A stretch of DNA of 64,000 nucleotides from Formicarius rufipectus (lineage: Eukaryota > Chordata > Aves > Passeriformes > Formicariidae): assembly GCA_013399695.1 (NCBI GenBank), contig VXAU01004757.1:523277-587276 (forward strand), in the 5' to 3' direction. Shown here piece by piece: positions 1 to 13,405 of the stretch. The translations under genes were made by a program, and so were the position numbers. The first letter of the stretch is position 1. Each line of letters opens with the position of its first letter. A model generated the notes under the pieces. It was not told where the DNA came from, did no database searches, and saw nothing but the letters and a program-made list of their open reading frames with translations.

Positions 1-3000
1 GTTTACACCTAACAGGTGATTTTTTTCCTGTAGAAGAGGAAGATGTTATAACACAAGAACTTATGGAAAGTTTAATTTTAGAGTGTATAAGCCAAATAAT
101 ATAACTCAACATTTCTTTTTTTCCCTTCTGTCACTAATCAGATCATCTCTGGCAAAACTTCCAGTGGCTGATTTCAGGCAAGGACCGTAGTTTATAATAT
201 AAACACTCTTAAACCAGTGTACAAGCATTAGGATTGTCCAGTTTTAGGACCGAATTTAAACAACTAGACAAATATCAAGTAGCAGCTTTCCACAACCCTT
301 CACTCCATATAAGTGCTCAGTAATTATCAAAACAAGTAAAGAAACTCATGCCTTACACCTCCTTTTGAACAATCTTTGCCTTGACCACGCAACTATTTAG
401 GTTAGTCAATTCAAGATCTGTATTTCCACATAACGGGCTTCTCACAGAAAACATCATTGCACTGACGTAAGTAATGATCTAGGGCAAAATCCGTTGTATT
501 GGTGCACGAAGTTACCATTGCCTTGAGTAATCAGGCTAGCAGGCAGTAACAGTTTTTATCTGTGGCTCCATCAAGGAATACGAAGCAATGGCAATAGCAG
601 AGACTTTATCATCATAGCAATTGCACTAATGGATCTAAATATCTCAAACTGTTTTGGAGGTGTAGAATGGTGCTTGAAAGGTCCTTAGGAAACTTGGTAG
701 ACTAATTGCACTGAAAATTTCCAAGACAAGAGATAAATCTTAAGAAGCACTGCAGGCAAGAATTCCTCAGGGGAGCAGTTGTCCTGTATCCTGAGTGACT
801 GGCTGCCATGTACCACTAGCTAAGGTGTGCAAATACCTATCTCCCAAGGGCCTTGTTCCTTTGCCAGTCTTAAAAAAAAAAAATAAAAAATCATATATTT
901 CTTATTAGAAGATGCAAAGTATCCCACATATTTGTTTCTCATAATCCAATTTAAATAAGAATGGAATGGAAAAGCAGTTATGGTTAGTCTTCAAGGCAAA
1001 GGAGAACTTACTTTGACACAGATATTGTAGTAAGCAGCATGAATGAGACGTTTATTTTTCCCCTCACATTGGACCATTTCAGCTGTCCTATTATTGAACC
1101 CATCTAAGCTACTTGATTGCAAAATTATTAATTATTCAGCTTTTGAGCAAAAATCAAGTGCTTAAACACAGGCTGCTTTTCATCAAAGCAATAGATGATA
1201 ACAATGCAGGCAGGACAAGTAACAGGAAAGAGCAAATCAGCTCAGAGGAAATGGGGGAACCCAAACTCATGTCTGGGAGCAAAGTTGAGGTGACTCAGTA
1301 TAAATGTGGGAAGGACAGAGCAGGAACGAGGAGAAGAAGAATAATGAAGATGAGTGGAAAAGGAAGAAAGAGCTAAGGAAAGGAGAAAACTACAAACTGT
1401 ATCTCTGTAGGGAAGAACAGCAGTGAGAAGTGCAGCAGCAGTAGCCAACTGGCCCAGGTGCCAGGCTTGGACAAAACTATGCTCAGCTCTGTGTTGTGTT
1501 CCCCCTCCTTGTTCTTGGCAGAATAACAGTCCCACACTGGGTTGTGCCCAGGAGGATGAGTGAAGGGCTTGTGTGTTTAAAGGGAAAGGCTTGGACACTA
1601 GTGAGAACCTATAGGCGTGTTAGGGTGGGAAATGTTATCACAGCCTTTAGGGACTTCATGGAATGGAGACAAACAGGTGCCCTTTCTTGTAACACACATC
1701 AGGCCTCATGTCCCCTACTTAGCATCCAGCAGAGACACCACAGTTCTAGTCCTAAGAGCCAACCAAAATTAAAGTAGTGTAAAAAGGAATTCATCCAATT
1801 CCTAAACACTGAACAGACACTTCAGCAAATCCTTCCTAAAATGAGAAGAGAGACTGCAGATCAGTCTGATGACTTACACTCATCCTCTGTCAAGGTTTTC
1901 TTCATGGGGAGTGTAAAGTCAGTGCAGATTTCATTCAAGCATGCAATACAACAACAAAAAAAAAAAAAACCAACATAAGAATTTGCTAACACAAGTTAAA
2001 TTTAAAGAAGACTACAGAACTAGTTATTTAAACAGGATGCATTTAAAAAACCTGTTCCTCTTTTCAAAGAGTTTTCAATGTGAATTTAGAACCATCACAA
2101 GCATTCATAGCGCCTTCTGCTTCAGACAAGCAACAACACAAGTAGGAACTAAAAAGGAGAGGTCATATTTCGTGCATGCCTGAGAAAGGTTGCTGTCTGC
2201 ATTACATCAGCAATAGACTTTTCTGGTTTTCCTTCTTAAAATTTATTTGCTCAAGTGGGGGTTGGAAACATTATAAGATAACATTGTTTTCAAAAACATG
2301 GAAAAGACATCCATACAGGAAAAAAAAGGGTATAAATTGATGTAAGTATGAAGCAGCCCACTAACTGATCAGGGTTAAAGAAAAACCAGCAAAGTGACAG
2401 GCACGCTCTTCCAGTCTTCACCACTTTGGCTTAACTGTTCATTCACGATTGCTTCCCAATACATGTTGTTTTGTGATTTGCCCCCATGACCTTAATTCTA
2501 TCCAAATGAGTTCCCTTTCACATATCAGCTTTTCATTCCCTCCTCTGATGTAGGAGTTGGAAGGAACCAACCTACATACTCTGCTTATGTTGCACCACCA
2601 TGCCGTTTCACCAAAACTGTGCAACATTCAGCAGACTTAGCACAATGCTTATTACACACAGGCAATTCAGGCATCCCCAGAGGGTCCCTGAACACGTGAT
2701 GTCAATGAGCAGGGTAGGGCCAAAAGCACCACAGGAGGCTCAAAGCAAGACACAGAAGCCCATATCCACGAGTCTAAGAGTAACACTGCTTAAATCCATG
2801 TACAGACAGGTTTCTGTTTTAGTTTGGAGCCCTTGAGTGTATGGCCTCGATGAGGGCTTCAGGTAAGGTATCTTGAGGCCACATTGAGGTCATTTGCCAA
2901 ACCCTGACCTTGCCTCCAGCAATCAAACTGTGTCCACCCAATGAAAAGGCTCTTCACATCCTTTCTCAGGATTAACTGTGTGACAGAAATCCACCTACTT

Positions 3001-6000
3001 CTCCAGCTGGAAAATTCCAGTTTTCACAGGGAGCACATTCCTGCTCACAACAGCCAAACATATATACAAAACAAATCTTCTGTTTTTGCTATGAATATAT
3101 CAATATGGGAAACCATTCTTTTAAGTCACAAAACCAAAAAGATACTTTACTGCAGGTTCCTAAAAATTTTCATTACATGAATTTTGAATAATAATGTTTC
3201 AAAGGCAAAAGGTTTTTTTCTTAAATTTTTTCAGACTGAAAATGAACTTTATAAGCCATTGTGTCTTCTCAAATATGGAGAAGATGTACTATAGATATTT
3301 TCTGCTACTTGACTCTTCTTTGTTAGTTTCTTCAGCAGTAAAGCAGTCTGACTGTCCGCTGTACTTTCTGGTATGCAAGAATAGCATACCCTGTGCACAA
3401 GAAAAACAGATTTTTAGAATTAAAAAAGCACAAGTGTACTTTCTTCAGACTTCTCAGAATTGTACTCATTTACAGCTTACTGACTCAATCAACAAAAGCC
3501 AGTGTAAATCATATATATACACACACACTCTATCAGGAAGGGGAAAAAAAATCCAAAACATTTATATTCAAAAGACAATTTCCCCCTCCCTCGTTCTTAG
3601 TTAGAAAAAAATAAGTAGCATTTGGAACATACAAGAAAGGAAGGAACATCTACCATTCACCATCTCTTATCCTTTAAATAGTCCATTGTTTAGAAATTAT
3701 AGCAATAGATACGCTGCCTCCTAACAAAAACTCCCAAGACTCATTATGAATCAAAGCATAAATTCTTTTGGACATTCAAGGCTTGTGGGACAATGTGCAA
3801 TAAAACCTATCATTTATTAATTTTACAATCTCATGAAAGTGCATGAACACAAAACTATTTGTACATTTTTAACTGTAAACTCAGTTTGTTTTTTTTCAGG
3901 GAAGAATAACCAGGTCTTAATGAAAATAACTCAGCACTAAGGAGGAAGTTCTTTGTAGGCATTGCTCATGTTTCCAAGGAGTGAATAACATTTCCCTTGA
4001 ATTCAGAAATTACTGGATTCTTGAGAAACAGAACATGAGAGATGATACCACTGTTACCCAGCTGACTTTGATAACATAATCCATGTTCCTCAAATGTCAG
4101 AAAGATGCCTGCCCTCTAATCAAGGTCTTTTTTATTTTTAAATATCCATAGAAACAAACTGGCTTTCATTTTTCTTGTACTGATTCACAAAGTGAAATAT
4201 CAGTCAAAGCTGGGACTTTTAGACTTCCCCTGTATGTAAACACAGCAGCAAATGGTCTGTTTGGTTTCTAGATGAAGCAATCCCAGTTTCCCAACCTGAG
4301 CAGTGATCAGCATGTTTTGACAGTTATTGCTACAGAGACTGGCTTAGTCATACTGACCTGGCCAAAACTGCATTAGCCCCATGGCATTCCTACCGGGGCC
4401 TCCAAAGGAGGCTGGTTAACTCCTTCAGGGGTGGCTAACATTGCTCCTGAGCTGGCTGCACATTTGCTCTTACCTGTGTGGTCTGGGCAAGGGGTGAAGG
4501 TGGTCACCATGCTGGCACATCCAGGGGCACATGCACTCTCTTTGCCTCTGCTTGTGCTTGCTTGAAGGGTGTGCTGGTATTCTGCACAAGCGAACACTAT
4601 TTCACAGCTCTATTCCTTTGGAGACAGTGATGCTCAGGGCACTCTGCACCATTCATCCACAGCTCAGGACCAAGACTCTTCTCATTTTCACAGCCAGAGC
4701 GCTCTTCAGTTAAACATTAAGGGTATGTCTTTTTCTCTCTAGATTCTCAGTGAAAGAAAACAGGGACTTGTCAGCACCTTGTTGCTGTCTGGATAATAAA
4801 CATATGAAGTCCTTTGTGCAGCAAGTCTATTATTATTTCAGTAAAAACTGGCAGAGCGTGTTTTCTCCCTGGGGTACAGCAGCTAGTGTTCATTGAGCTC
4901 TCTTGCTTCTGCTAGTCATCAGCATCAAAATTTATACTGACCTCACAGTCAAAAAAGAAAAAAAACAAGCACGGAGGAGTTCTGGGTGTCTTGTGTAACT
5001 GCCAAATTAATTTTGCAGATACAGATTTAATATCTAAGATCCCATACCTAATGTGATTCACATACTGCATGCTAAACCACAGAGCCACGTGGCAGTGTTC
5101 ATCATTTATGAAGTTACTTCCTAAACAGTTATGAATGCATGGGGCTTCATTATTTTGCCCTTTTCATTAATAACTAAAAATCCTCATGGAATAAAGGTAT
5201 CATTTCAGCTGTCTCCTAAAGACAGTTCTCCTGGGTTTGAAAGCACCTTGCATGTTTCAAATAGCCAATGTTTTCATGTTCTCACTTTTTCATTACCACC
5301 CTTTTACATCACAAGATACTCTTCAGGTGGATATAGATGTTATTTATTTGAAGCGTCCAGATGAAAATAGGGTGGAAAGCATTTAGCTATGATCAGCACT
5401 TGCAGTCATGTACTTAGAATTTAAAAAATAGCATCCTTTGCAATGCAGAGATTTATAGTTCCTCAGGTTCCCTCAAGCAGATTCTCACTGTCTTAAACAT
5501 GACCATTTTCCCCAGATTAAACTTAGATCCAAGGTTCCAGCCCCATTTGATATCATGCCAGCAGTTTCTCCAAAACATAGCAAAACAGAATTCAAGTTTT
5601 CATGTACCTAATAAATTAATAACTGAAAAATAATATTGATTTCTTATCTCAAACTCTCTTACAGATGACCATGACACCTGCTTAGTTGGTCTTTCCCTAT
5701 GTTTAAAGTCTGGAAAGTCTGGAGGCTTCTTCCTCATGAGTGATGGAATTTTTTTTTTTTTTTTTTTGAATGCAAGCCAAGTAAATTTGAGTACCTTCTT
5801 AGCATTTGCAGTTCACTGTGAAAAACATATTTTTCTTGGTGATGACTGTCAAATGAAAAATCTCATCATAATACAAATTCTGAAATGCTAATGCTTCTCT
5901 GAATCACTGCTTCTGAATATAAAACAAGTATAAATGAAAAAGCACCTTGTAGTCTTTACCCAATCTTACTTCATGCTCCAGCTGGATCCTGCACTACAAA

Positions 6001-6409
6001 ATCTTCAGTATTACTTGACTTAACCTTGGCAGTCAGTCTTCTGGAGGGGGTGGAGGGAAAGCAGGGAAGAGAAGGAAAAACTAATATTGCTCTGGAAAAT
6101 TTCCCTACATAAAGAATTCTGGATGCATAGGAGTATATTCAGCTTCTTCAGTGCAAGGCTAGGGAATAGGAGGTGAAATGCCTGGTTTCTGCACTGTAGT
6201 TGCCTTCATGCCATGTAATCTGCTTACATCCTTAGCCTTTTATTATTTTTAGTTCATGCATTTCCCCACAGAAACACTGTGAAGCTGTTAAGTGCCATAA
6301 CAATGTATACCCTCTGAGTGGTAAAAGCGCAGCTGTCACAGACTCCCACTGTTAATGGCTATGATTTAACTTCTGTTTGTTTGTTTTCTGTTTTGCTTAC
6401 TCCTCCAAG
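1..6409. other. HPGDS intron (5' flank of the visible exons)
   Basis: No coding exon, tRNA or recognisable transposon was found. I searched by eye for the conserved N-terminal HPGDS exon (MPNYKL, RGRAE, DHRIE) and did not see it. The content is AT-rich single-copy-looking DNA with short A or T runs (for example at 5750-5767) and a (TA)(CA) microsatellite near 3512-3529. Confidence 0.6.
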
Positions 6410-6502
6410 CTATCCCATTCGGCAAACTCCCAATACTGGAAGTAGATGGAGTTATCATTCACCAGAGCCTGGCAATGGCAAGATACCTTGCCAGAGAATC
6501 AG
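6410..6502 (+). CDS. HPGDS: HPGDS coding exon A (residues 45-76, partial codons at both ends)
   Basis: The acceptor is ctccaag at 6403-6409 and the donor is gtaaca at 6503. The exon is 93 nt: 2 nt finishing codon 45, 30 codons, and 1 nt starting codon 76. It reads IPFGKLPILEVDG followed by VIIHQSLAMARYLARES. This is the end of the thioredoxin fold; the Q-S pair in HQSLA binds the gamma-glutamyl part of glutathione in this family. Confidence 0.95.
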
Positions 6503-9500
6503 GTAACATATATTTGAATATTTTCTTTCTCTGTTCTGAACTCACCTTTAATGCTCAGGAATAGAATATATCCACACTAAAACCAGAAACGAACCAACAG
6601 CTTGGCAAGCTCAACCATGCAAAATCAACCTCAGCATGGCAAGAATGGTACTGGTACTTTTGCCAGGTACAAACACCTAATAGTTCTTGGCCCTTTGTTG
6701 CACCTGCAGTTTGGCAGCACCAAGTGCTGACTACAAAAACGCAGTGTAACGCAGAGGATGCTATTAGAGCTGCCACTCAAAAAAGCACTGAGGAGCACTG
6801 TGTGGTGCCATAGCCACATTCAGCAGCCTTTCTTACCATAATTTGGTGACAACTGTGCCCACCAGCTTGGGATTGCTGCAGCAATCCTGTTAAAATCTGC
6901 AGTTCTAAGATCAGAAAGAAGAAACGCAGCAAGGCACATCCACTAGGATGCTGTAAGACAAGGTTAAGAATCACTTAGATGTCATGTAGAAAGCAAAAAA
7001 AAAAAACCAACAAAAAAAGAAAAAAAACCCAAAACAAACAAAAAAAACAACCAAAAAACACACCAGACAAAAAAAGATTCAAAGTAACAACCTGCAGTGA
7101 GAAATTCCAGGACTTTCAGAGCTGAATTCACGTTGCTCAGCTCTGTATTTGCACTGTATGTCTAAAGGAAAACTCAGAAGTAGTCTGAGTTTCCACTCTG
7201 GATACAGTGCCTGGGGTTTGAGCTGACTTCCCCAGCCAACAAACTTTATTCACCTGGCACCACATGACAGAAAGGGTGTACCTGTGGCCTCCCTTAGGCT
7301 CTCAGGGAAGTTTCCCCTGAAGTTAAACTTCGAGCTGCCAGGCGAATCAGAGATATGACCAGAAGGAGGTTTTGGAAGCATTAGAGATTATCACAGCAGG
7401 CAGAGCACTCTGAAGCAGATTTAAGCAACAATTCAGAGCTGGAAGAGAGATTATATCAGATGGTGACATCACTTGCATATTTAAATACTTACATGCTATG
7501 GAAGTACTCAATCTGTTAAAGTAATATGAGACTTAGCAATGCAAGTAACCAAAGAGAGTAGCCAAGCTCTGCTTTAGGTCCGCAAGCTGTCATCCAAAAC
7601 CATCTGCAAAATTGGTCTGGCTGAAGGCAGATGTTCCCATGGCATGCTGAATGTCAGCAGATTGAAGAGGAGGGGCTAGGAAGCAAGTATCATCCTACTT
7701 TATTTTTTTTACACTCTGATCAAAGGGATGTTACCTGCCTTTCAAAATATTTCACATTTTCTAGCACAGATCATTGTTCTGCAAGGCATTAGCACTTTTT
7801 CAAGCATGTCTGCAATACTGTGTTCCTGCACATTTCCTTCAGTCTACATAAAATCTACTCCTTGCTAGAGAAGAGAATTATGAGAGTCTACCTGGTAATG
7901 AAAAACCACGAGAAAGTCTGTCTTTGGCCATGCTTCCTCCCTGCCTGTCTCCTGGTGGGAGGCTGATCTGGAGCTCTGCTCCTTATGTAGCCTGAAGTTC
8001 TGGCTCTGCATTCCCTTTCTTGACACATTTTCCATCAACTTGCATCAGCTACAAAGGGTTGGGATCTGGAGAGCATGCTGTTCTCTTTTCAGTGTTAGTC
8101 ACACTGTCAGCTACAATAGGGAAAAGAGCAAGCATGGAGGGGAAAAAAATATCTCTCCATTGTCATAGTCAAAACTTGCTCGTTCTGCCATTAAGTCTAC
8201 ATACACATCACTGATCCTTTAAAACTATGAAATGGCATTTTTAGGTGCCCATCAGCAACAACTCTCAACTGAAGGCTCCCAGAACTTGATTCCCAAAAGA
8301 AGAGGTTCATCCTTCACCTTCAAAAGCTCAAAGTTTCAGTAAGAGAGATGACTTGACAGAGGAAGGGTGCACAGTTACGGGGAAGCAGAGCCTCCAGGTG
8401 AGACTCAAAGGACAGAGAGGAAGGGTGACCTAAACCTGTACAGAGGTGAAAGCATAAATGCAGTTCTGCGAAATGAGAGCAAGGGGAATGAAAGCAGTAG
8501 CACTAAGAGAAGTGAGGGGAAACCAAAGGACAACAAGTGACAAAAGCAGATTCAAAAACAAGACAGAGGTAAGGTACCTGACTACAATGAAATAGTCAAA
8601 AGCAAGGGGGATGCCATGAGAATGTTCTCAATGGGGGTGAATGGCACAATCGATGGAAACAGAAGCAGACTTGCACAGATGCTTTGAAGAATGCAGTGAC
8701 CAAAATGAAAAGACCATGAGATGGAGGACATTGAAAGCTCAAATGGGGAAAGATTAGTGAAAAAGAATTTGCGCTGACCCTCACTGAATGTGTTGGGATG
8801 GTGGAAAGCAGAGAGGATAAAGAAACAATATTCAGGGTGTGGTCTCAGGTGATGGAAAGAACAACTCACTAGCTCAAACGACTATATGAAGCTGGAAGAG
8901 GAAAAAAGCAAAGGTAGATGAGCTTGCAGTTGGATGCAAGGAGTCAAATCCATGTTGTTAGCATCAAAAAAACTCCAGGAGAACATGTTTTTGTGTCCCC
9001 CCCCCCTTTTTTTTTTTTTTTATAAAAATATTCAGAGTCTACCTTTGGAGTATCAAAAATTCCTCCTGATGCTGTCTCTAACCTCCTTTTACATATGCTT
9101 GTTTCCCACAGGTCTGGCAGGTCAGACACCTGTGGAACAGGCACTAGCTGACGCCATTGTGGACACCATAGATGATTTCATGACACTGTTCCCTTGGGCG
9201 GAGAAAAACCAGGATGTGAGAGTAAGACAATCACTAATTTAAACAAAGGTAGCACATAAGCTATGACTCTGTGTCTGAGCACCTCCTTGGAGACACTGAC
9301 ATGTGTCAGCCACGGTGTCCATCACCTCACCTCAGCAAAGCCGACCTGGAGGAACTCTGTGGTTCTTCCTTGAGGCTAAATGCAGACAACTCTGCCTACT
9401 CTCCTCCCGCTCCTCTTTCACCAGATTTTTTCCACCCTTGGTGGAAAGGATGAGGCCATCATGACCATGCCCCTCACTAGTTCACCTTGAATCAAGGATG

Positions 9501-12287
9501 CCCTATGTTTGTTCACCAAACTACTTTTCAAAAGAGGAAAGACAGAACACTTCCCATCAGCTGGCACTGTGCAATGCCCCTCTCATCACAAACTACCTGT
9601 GCTCAAATCTTTCTGCTCACTCACTAAGATAAACGGCATCATCCCATCTTTTAGCACTTCTGCATTTTGATTTCTTCTTTGTTTTCAGTAAGTACCAGAT
9701 CAGCTGCCGGGGGAGGAGGGTGATGGATGAGTTAAATCAGATGTTACAATGGCTCCACACAGCTCTGCCCTAAGCAGATCCTTTCACAGAAGTGGTAGTG
9801 TAGCAACTGGTCTCACCACGAACAGTGCAGCCACCTTCCATTTATTCAAAGGAACATTTCAGATCAACTAGGGCATTGTATTACAGAAGCCACTGAGCAC
9901 GTAAAGTTGCTCCAAACCAATGTTTAGTAAGCACATTAAAAAAACATGAAAAAGCTCTGAAATCTTGAGGAAAATCTGAAAGCATATTTGAAGGTTTAGT
10001 ACTTAATAGTGTTAATTACTTACATTTCCTAGTGATTTCCTGAAGTTTCTCACTTCAGGCAGGGTAAGTTGACTCATGGATTTTAGTAATTTTGGAACAG
10101 CCACACTATTACTGATGTGCTAGTGCAGAAGCAGCACTACTGCTCATCCATGGGGAAACTCCCATGGTAATGCCTTTGTGTGTTCCAGCTCATACTCAAG
10201 CACTTCTCCAAAATTAAGGCCCAGATCATGTCACCAGTGATTAATTTAGAAGGGAAGAGAGTTGGCAGGCAGCCCTTACATGCCCCTACGCACGTATACA
10301 TGTAAGGTTGTGTGCTGGGGTCAAGGATGATCGAGGAAGTTACTTTCCCAAACTCTCCCAAGGTTTTTTGCGCTGCTGGCTGTTCTCCCTCTCTACTCCG
10401 GGGTCCGCTGCCACCACCTTGTGGTAGAAGTGGCATCTCATGGTCTCACCAGATACAAGCCAGATATAAGTCCTTTACCCATACCAAAGTCAGAACGCCT
10501 CCCCAAACCTGGGAAGTGCTTACAGGAACAAACATCCCTCAGAGAAAGTCGAAGGCATGTGTTACACTATCTGGACAGTAGCAAAGATATATTAAAGCAA
10601 GATAAGGGGAGCAGAGGTAGACGCTGCCCAGGAATCCCTCTGTGCCAGGCATGAAGTAACTCTTCACCCTATATCCCCCCAAAACACATCTGGCTTTACC
10701 ACAGCTTTGTCACACACCACTGCAGAGCTCCAGGGCTGAGAGAAGCAGGTTGTGCCACTCCAGAAGAGGGATCCTGGGCTTGTTCCCACCAGCTTCACAG
10801 CTTGACAGTGTACTCCTGCAGTTAGGGGAGGTCATTGTAACCACAATCACACAATAGTTTGGGGTTTTCTTCGGGGATAGAAGGGTAGCACATGGGATGA
10901 CTGACCTAAAAGAAAGGAAATACTGCAGCACAGGGTCCAGATATGAGATTTTGGAACTGCATACTTGTGGGTGATACTTTCAGTCACCTCCCCAGTTACC
11001 AAGCTTGACAGATAGCAGAAAATTTTATCAAATATTCAATTGTGTCTGTAGGAACACCAGTTTTATTTCAACTTGCATTTAGGTTGCTGCTTCTTCTAAA
11101 TTTTATTCATTACCCCGAGTTTCAAGACTGTAGGGTGCAAAGGGCTTTAAGTCACGGCTCAGTGAGGCATGAATACCATGTTTTGGGCATCCAATTTTCA
11201 TCTTTTTCACATTTCAGCTTTCTCTTTGACAAATAGGAAATTCCCCAAAATTCAGTTTTGCGACTGTTGTGCTTACACATTGGTTTGCGTCTCTGTATTT
11301 GATTCTTTCCTCAGAAAAAAGCATTTGATGACATCCTCACCAACAAAGCACCCGAGCTACTGAAAGACTTGGATACTTTCTTAGGCAGTAACCAGTGGCT
11401 GGTAGGCAATTCTGTAAGTATAATTTTTGTTTCTTGCATTGCAACCAGGTTGCCAGAAAAATAAAGTATGGCTATTATTGAATTTCTAGATTTCCATGCC
11501 AGCCCACAAACCAACTCTCCCCACACTTCTAATTCTTTTTTCTAACCAATGCACAATTGGTCACTCATTTGGAAAGTGATAATTGTTTTTCCTTAGTATT
11601 AGAAGAGTGAGGTTAACCAGGATGTGGATCTGCATTTCCTAAACCAGTTCATAAGTATGTGGACACAAAACATTTTAAACACCTTTGTAATAATGAACAC
11701 AAGCTTTTTCCACTTATAATCACTGATCAATTTAAGGAAATATGCAAAAAACCTCTATACTAACACAATATCCTTTTCTACCCCAATACTGTTTAAAACA
11801 CACTTCTGCAGTACTGTTCCAGCAGCAAAGACTAATACTGTAATGCAAATAATATTTGTAGCAAGGGCTTTATTTTAACTGATATTTACTGAAGTCAAGC
11901 CTTGCACTGCAGTCTAATTACTAGCTCTATCACGAGAGGCTTCCAACAAAAAAACCCAAGAACAACAAAAACCAAACAAAAGAAAAACACAAAACCTCCA
12001 AAACAACAACATAAAACAGATAAATTTACATTTCATTTATGCATTTTTGTTAACGGTATTAGTAGTCCCAGGTTTTGAGATAACCAACTAAAACTTACCC
12101 CTTCCTCTCCCATTTCCACTAGGTAACATGGGCTGATTTCTACTGGGATGTGTGCAGTACTACACTTCTGTCCTGTAAACCTGATCTCGCAGACAAATAT
12201 CCCAGGCTTTTGGCACTCAGAGACAGAGTGCAAGCACTTCCAGCTATTGCAGCCTGGATCCAGAAAAGACCAAAGACTATAATGTAA
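6410..12287 (+). CDS. HPGDS: HPGDS, haematopoietic prostaglandin D synthase (sigma-class GST), 5'-incomplete; span of four visible coding exons
   Basis: The family is a cytosolic, glutathione-dependent enzyme that isomerises PGH2 to PGD2 and also has GST activity. The visible exons are 6410-6502, 9112-9221, 11315-11413 and 12123-12287. They join in frame to give residues 45-199, the same total length as human HPGDS (199 aa). Seen in the sequence: the end of the thioredoxin-like domain with the glutathione-contacting HQSLA motif (Q63, S64), then the all-helical C-terminal domain. The metal-site aspartates D93, D96 and D97 lie in IVDTIDDFM, and W104 of the active-site cleft is in FPWAEK. Every intron has GT/AG ends. 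The first coding exon (start codon, catalytic Tyr8 and Arg14) was not found in bases 1-6409, so it should lie upstream. The gene converges on SMARCAD1. Identification is by recalled similarity to the human protein; no alignment was run. Confidence 0.95.
6503..9111. other. HPGDS intron between exons A and B
   Basis: This intron contains an A/C-only tract at about 6995-7074 and otherwise nothing identifiable. A C8/T-run polypyrimidine stretch sits at 8997-9021, about 90 bp upstream of the acceptor. Confidence 0.6.
6995..7074. repeat. A/C-only low-complexity tract
   Basis: The tract is almost entirely A with interspersed C or CC on the + strand (motifs CCAAC, AAAACAAAC). Confidence 0.85.
9112..9221 (+). 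CDS. HPGDS: HPGDS coding exon B (residues 76-112)
   Basis: The acceptor is tttcccacag at 9102-9111 and the donor is gtaaga at 9222. The exon is 110 nt (2 + 36 codons). It encodes GLAGQTPVEQALADAIVDT and then IDDFMTLFPWAEKNQDVR. The three acidic residues D93, D96 and D97, which form the divalent-metal site in human HPGDS, are all kept, and so is W104. Confidence 0.95.
9222..11314. other. HPGDS intron between exons B and C
   Basis: There is no exon or known repeat. Two relatively GC-rich blocks (about 9260-9480 and 10130-10900) differ in base composition from the surrounding AT-rich intron and could be old, unrecognised repeats. Confidence 0.5.
11315..11413 (+). CDS. HPGDS: HPGDS coding exon C (residues 113-145)
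   Basis: The acceptor is tttcctcag ending at 11314 and the donor is gtaagt at 11414. The exon is 99 nt in phase 0. It encodes KKAFDDILTNKAPELLKDLD and then TFLGSNQWLVGNS. The LGS.QWLVGNS stretch matches the conserved GST helix ahead of the N-capping box. Confidence 0.94.
11414..12122. other. HPGDS last intron
   Basis: AT-rich, with an A/C-only tract at about 11945-12010, roughly 110 bp before the last coding exon. Nothing else was recognised. Confidence 0.6.
11945..12010. repeat. A/C-rich low-complexity tract
   Basis: Runs of AAAAC, CCAAAC and ACAACA on the + strand, with few G or T. Confidence 0.8.
12123..12287 (+). CDS. HPGDS: HPGDS last coding exon (residues 146-199 and stop)
   Basis: The acceptor is ttccactag ending at 12122. 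It reads VTWADFYWDVCSTTLL and ends IAAWIQKRPKTIM with a TAA stop at 12285-12287. VTWADF is the GST C-terminal hallmark. The C-terminal residue is Met where human HPGDS has Leu, a minor change. Length and end point match the family. Confidence 0.95.
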   Translation, partial: VTWADFYWDVCSTTLLSCKPDLADKYPRLLALRDRVQALPAIAAWIQKRPKTIM

Positions 12288-12451
12288 ATAAGCTGTTCAG
12301 AAGACATATGCATGTTTTGTTTTCAGTATGACAATCATCCTAAGTTATTAACTCCAGAATCATTTGTATTAACTTCAGATAGATAAGCTGTATCAGATCA
12401 AAATCTACCACTTTTTGTGGGAGAGAACATAAAATACTGATTTAGTAGAGT

Positions 12452-12457
12452 AATAAA
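12452..12457 (+). terminator. HPGDS: Candidate HPGDS polyadenylation signal
   Basis: AATAAA lies 165 bp after the HPGDS stop codon, next to a short direct repeat of aatactgattta. Other AATAAA hexamers follow at 12562 and 13432, so which one is used cannot be decided without 3'-end reads. Confidence 0.4.
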
Positions 12458-12678
12458 TACTGATTTAGAGAGGTGTGGTTTCAATCACATTCCCCCTCCA
12501 CTAACACAGGGCTAGATCAAACCAATTCATGTTTTATGCACTCTCAAATGGAAAAGAAATGAATAAACTTTCCCAGAGAGGTGCAATCTCCACAATATTT
12601 TGCCTATTGCAGTCTTTCAATGCGGAGAAAAGGAGGTTAACTAGTGAGGGTAAATGTGTGGGAGGAGTAAGGACACTA

Positions 12679-12798
12679 AAGAAAAAAGTAAAAAACAGAC
12701 AACCAAACAAAAACAAAAACCAAACAAAAACCAACCAACCAAACAAAAAACTAACAAAAACAAAACCCCAAAAAACCAAACCACCAAAACAACCCATT
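12679..12798. repeat. A/C-rich low-complexity tract with CCAA units
   Basis: About 120 bp almost without T, built of CAAAC, CCAACCAACC and AAAAAC units on the + strand. Both-strand open frames here (K/N/T/P-rich or F/V/G/W-rich) are composition artefacts. Confidence 0.88.
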
Positions 12799-13267
12799 TA
12801 GTCAATAACAGGTGGGTGGAAATCCTGGCAATGAGGGAGGTCATAGGTGCAAGCAGTTTACACAAACTCAAGCGGAGACAAGTGCTTAAACAAAGACTCC
12901 ACTGTATGGTGTAAGCAGATAAGCCACAACAAATTTGGGCAATCCTATGGGCTGGAAATGGCCACTGTCAGGAAAGCATTTCCCTTCACACTTGCTTTTG
13001 TCTCCCACTGTAAATATTGCATTGAATCATGAGTGACACCAACCACTAACAGTTCAGAGACAGCGTTAGGTATTGACAGAACTGAAAGGCAAGGACCAAT
13101 CTTTAGTTCATTCCAATGTGGCACCCTACCTGCCTTGAAACTCCTTGCATGCTTAGTTCTGGCTCTTTACAGATTTTTCCTTTTTCAGCTCCTATTTCTT
13201 CAGCAGCTGACTTCACATCATGGTGGTTTTGGTTTTTTCTGTCTGTACATCTTTCCCAGTCAGAGAC

Positions 13268-13405
13268 ACAGAATCATAGACTGATAGAGGTTGAAGAGAC
13301 CACCAATCCCCTACTTAAGCAGGGCCACCTAGCCCCAGTTGCCCAGGACTGCATCCAGACAGCTTCTGGTTATCTCCACGGATGCTGACTCTACAGTCTC
13401 TTGAG
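13268..13405 (-). mobile_element. CR1 LINE fragment (3' end)
   Basis: On the + strand it begins with AGAATCATAGACTGATAGAGG and continues with recognisable CR1 3' sequence (GCAGGGCCACCTAG, GTTGCCCAGGACTGCATCCAG, ATCTCCACGGATG). CR1 ends in repeats of ATTCTATG, so this copy lies on the - strand. It is 5'-truncated and about 140 bp long. It sits between the HPGDS and SMARCAD1 3' ends. Confidence 0.8.

Noticed and set aside
2545..2600. Possible CR1 trace (GGAGTTGGAAGGAACC)
   Set aside because: The match is too short and lacks flanking CR1 sequence.
1..6409. Search for the HPGDS start-codon exon
   Set aside because: No stretch encodes the conserved N-terminus in any frame read by eye; the exon is most likely upstream of the window.
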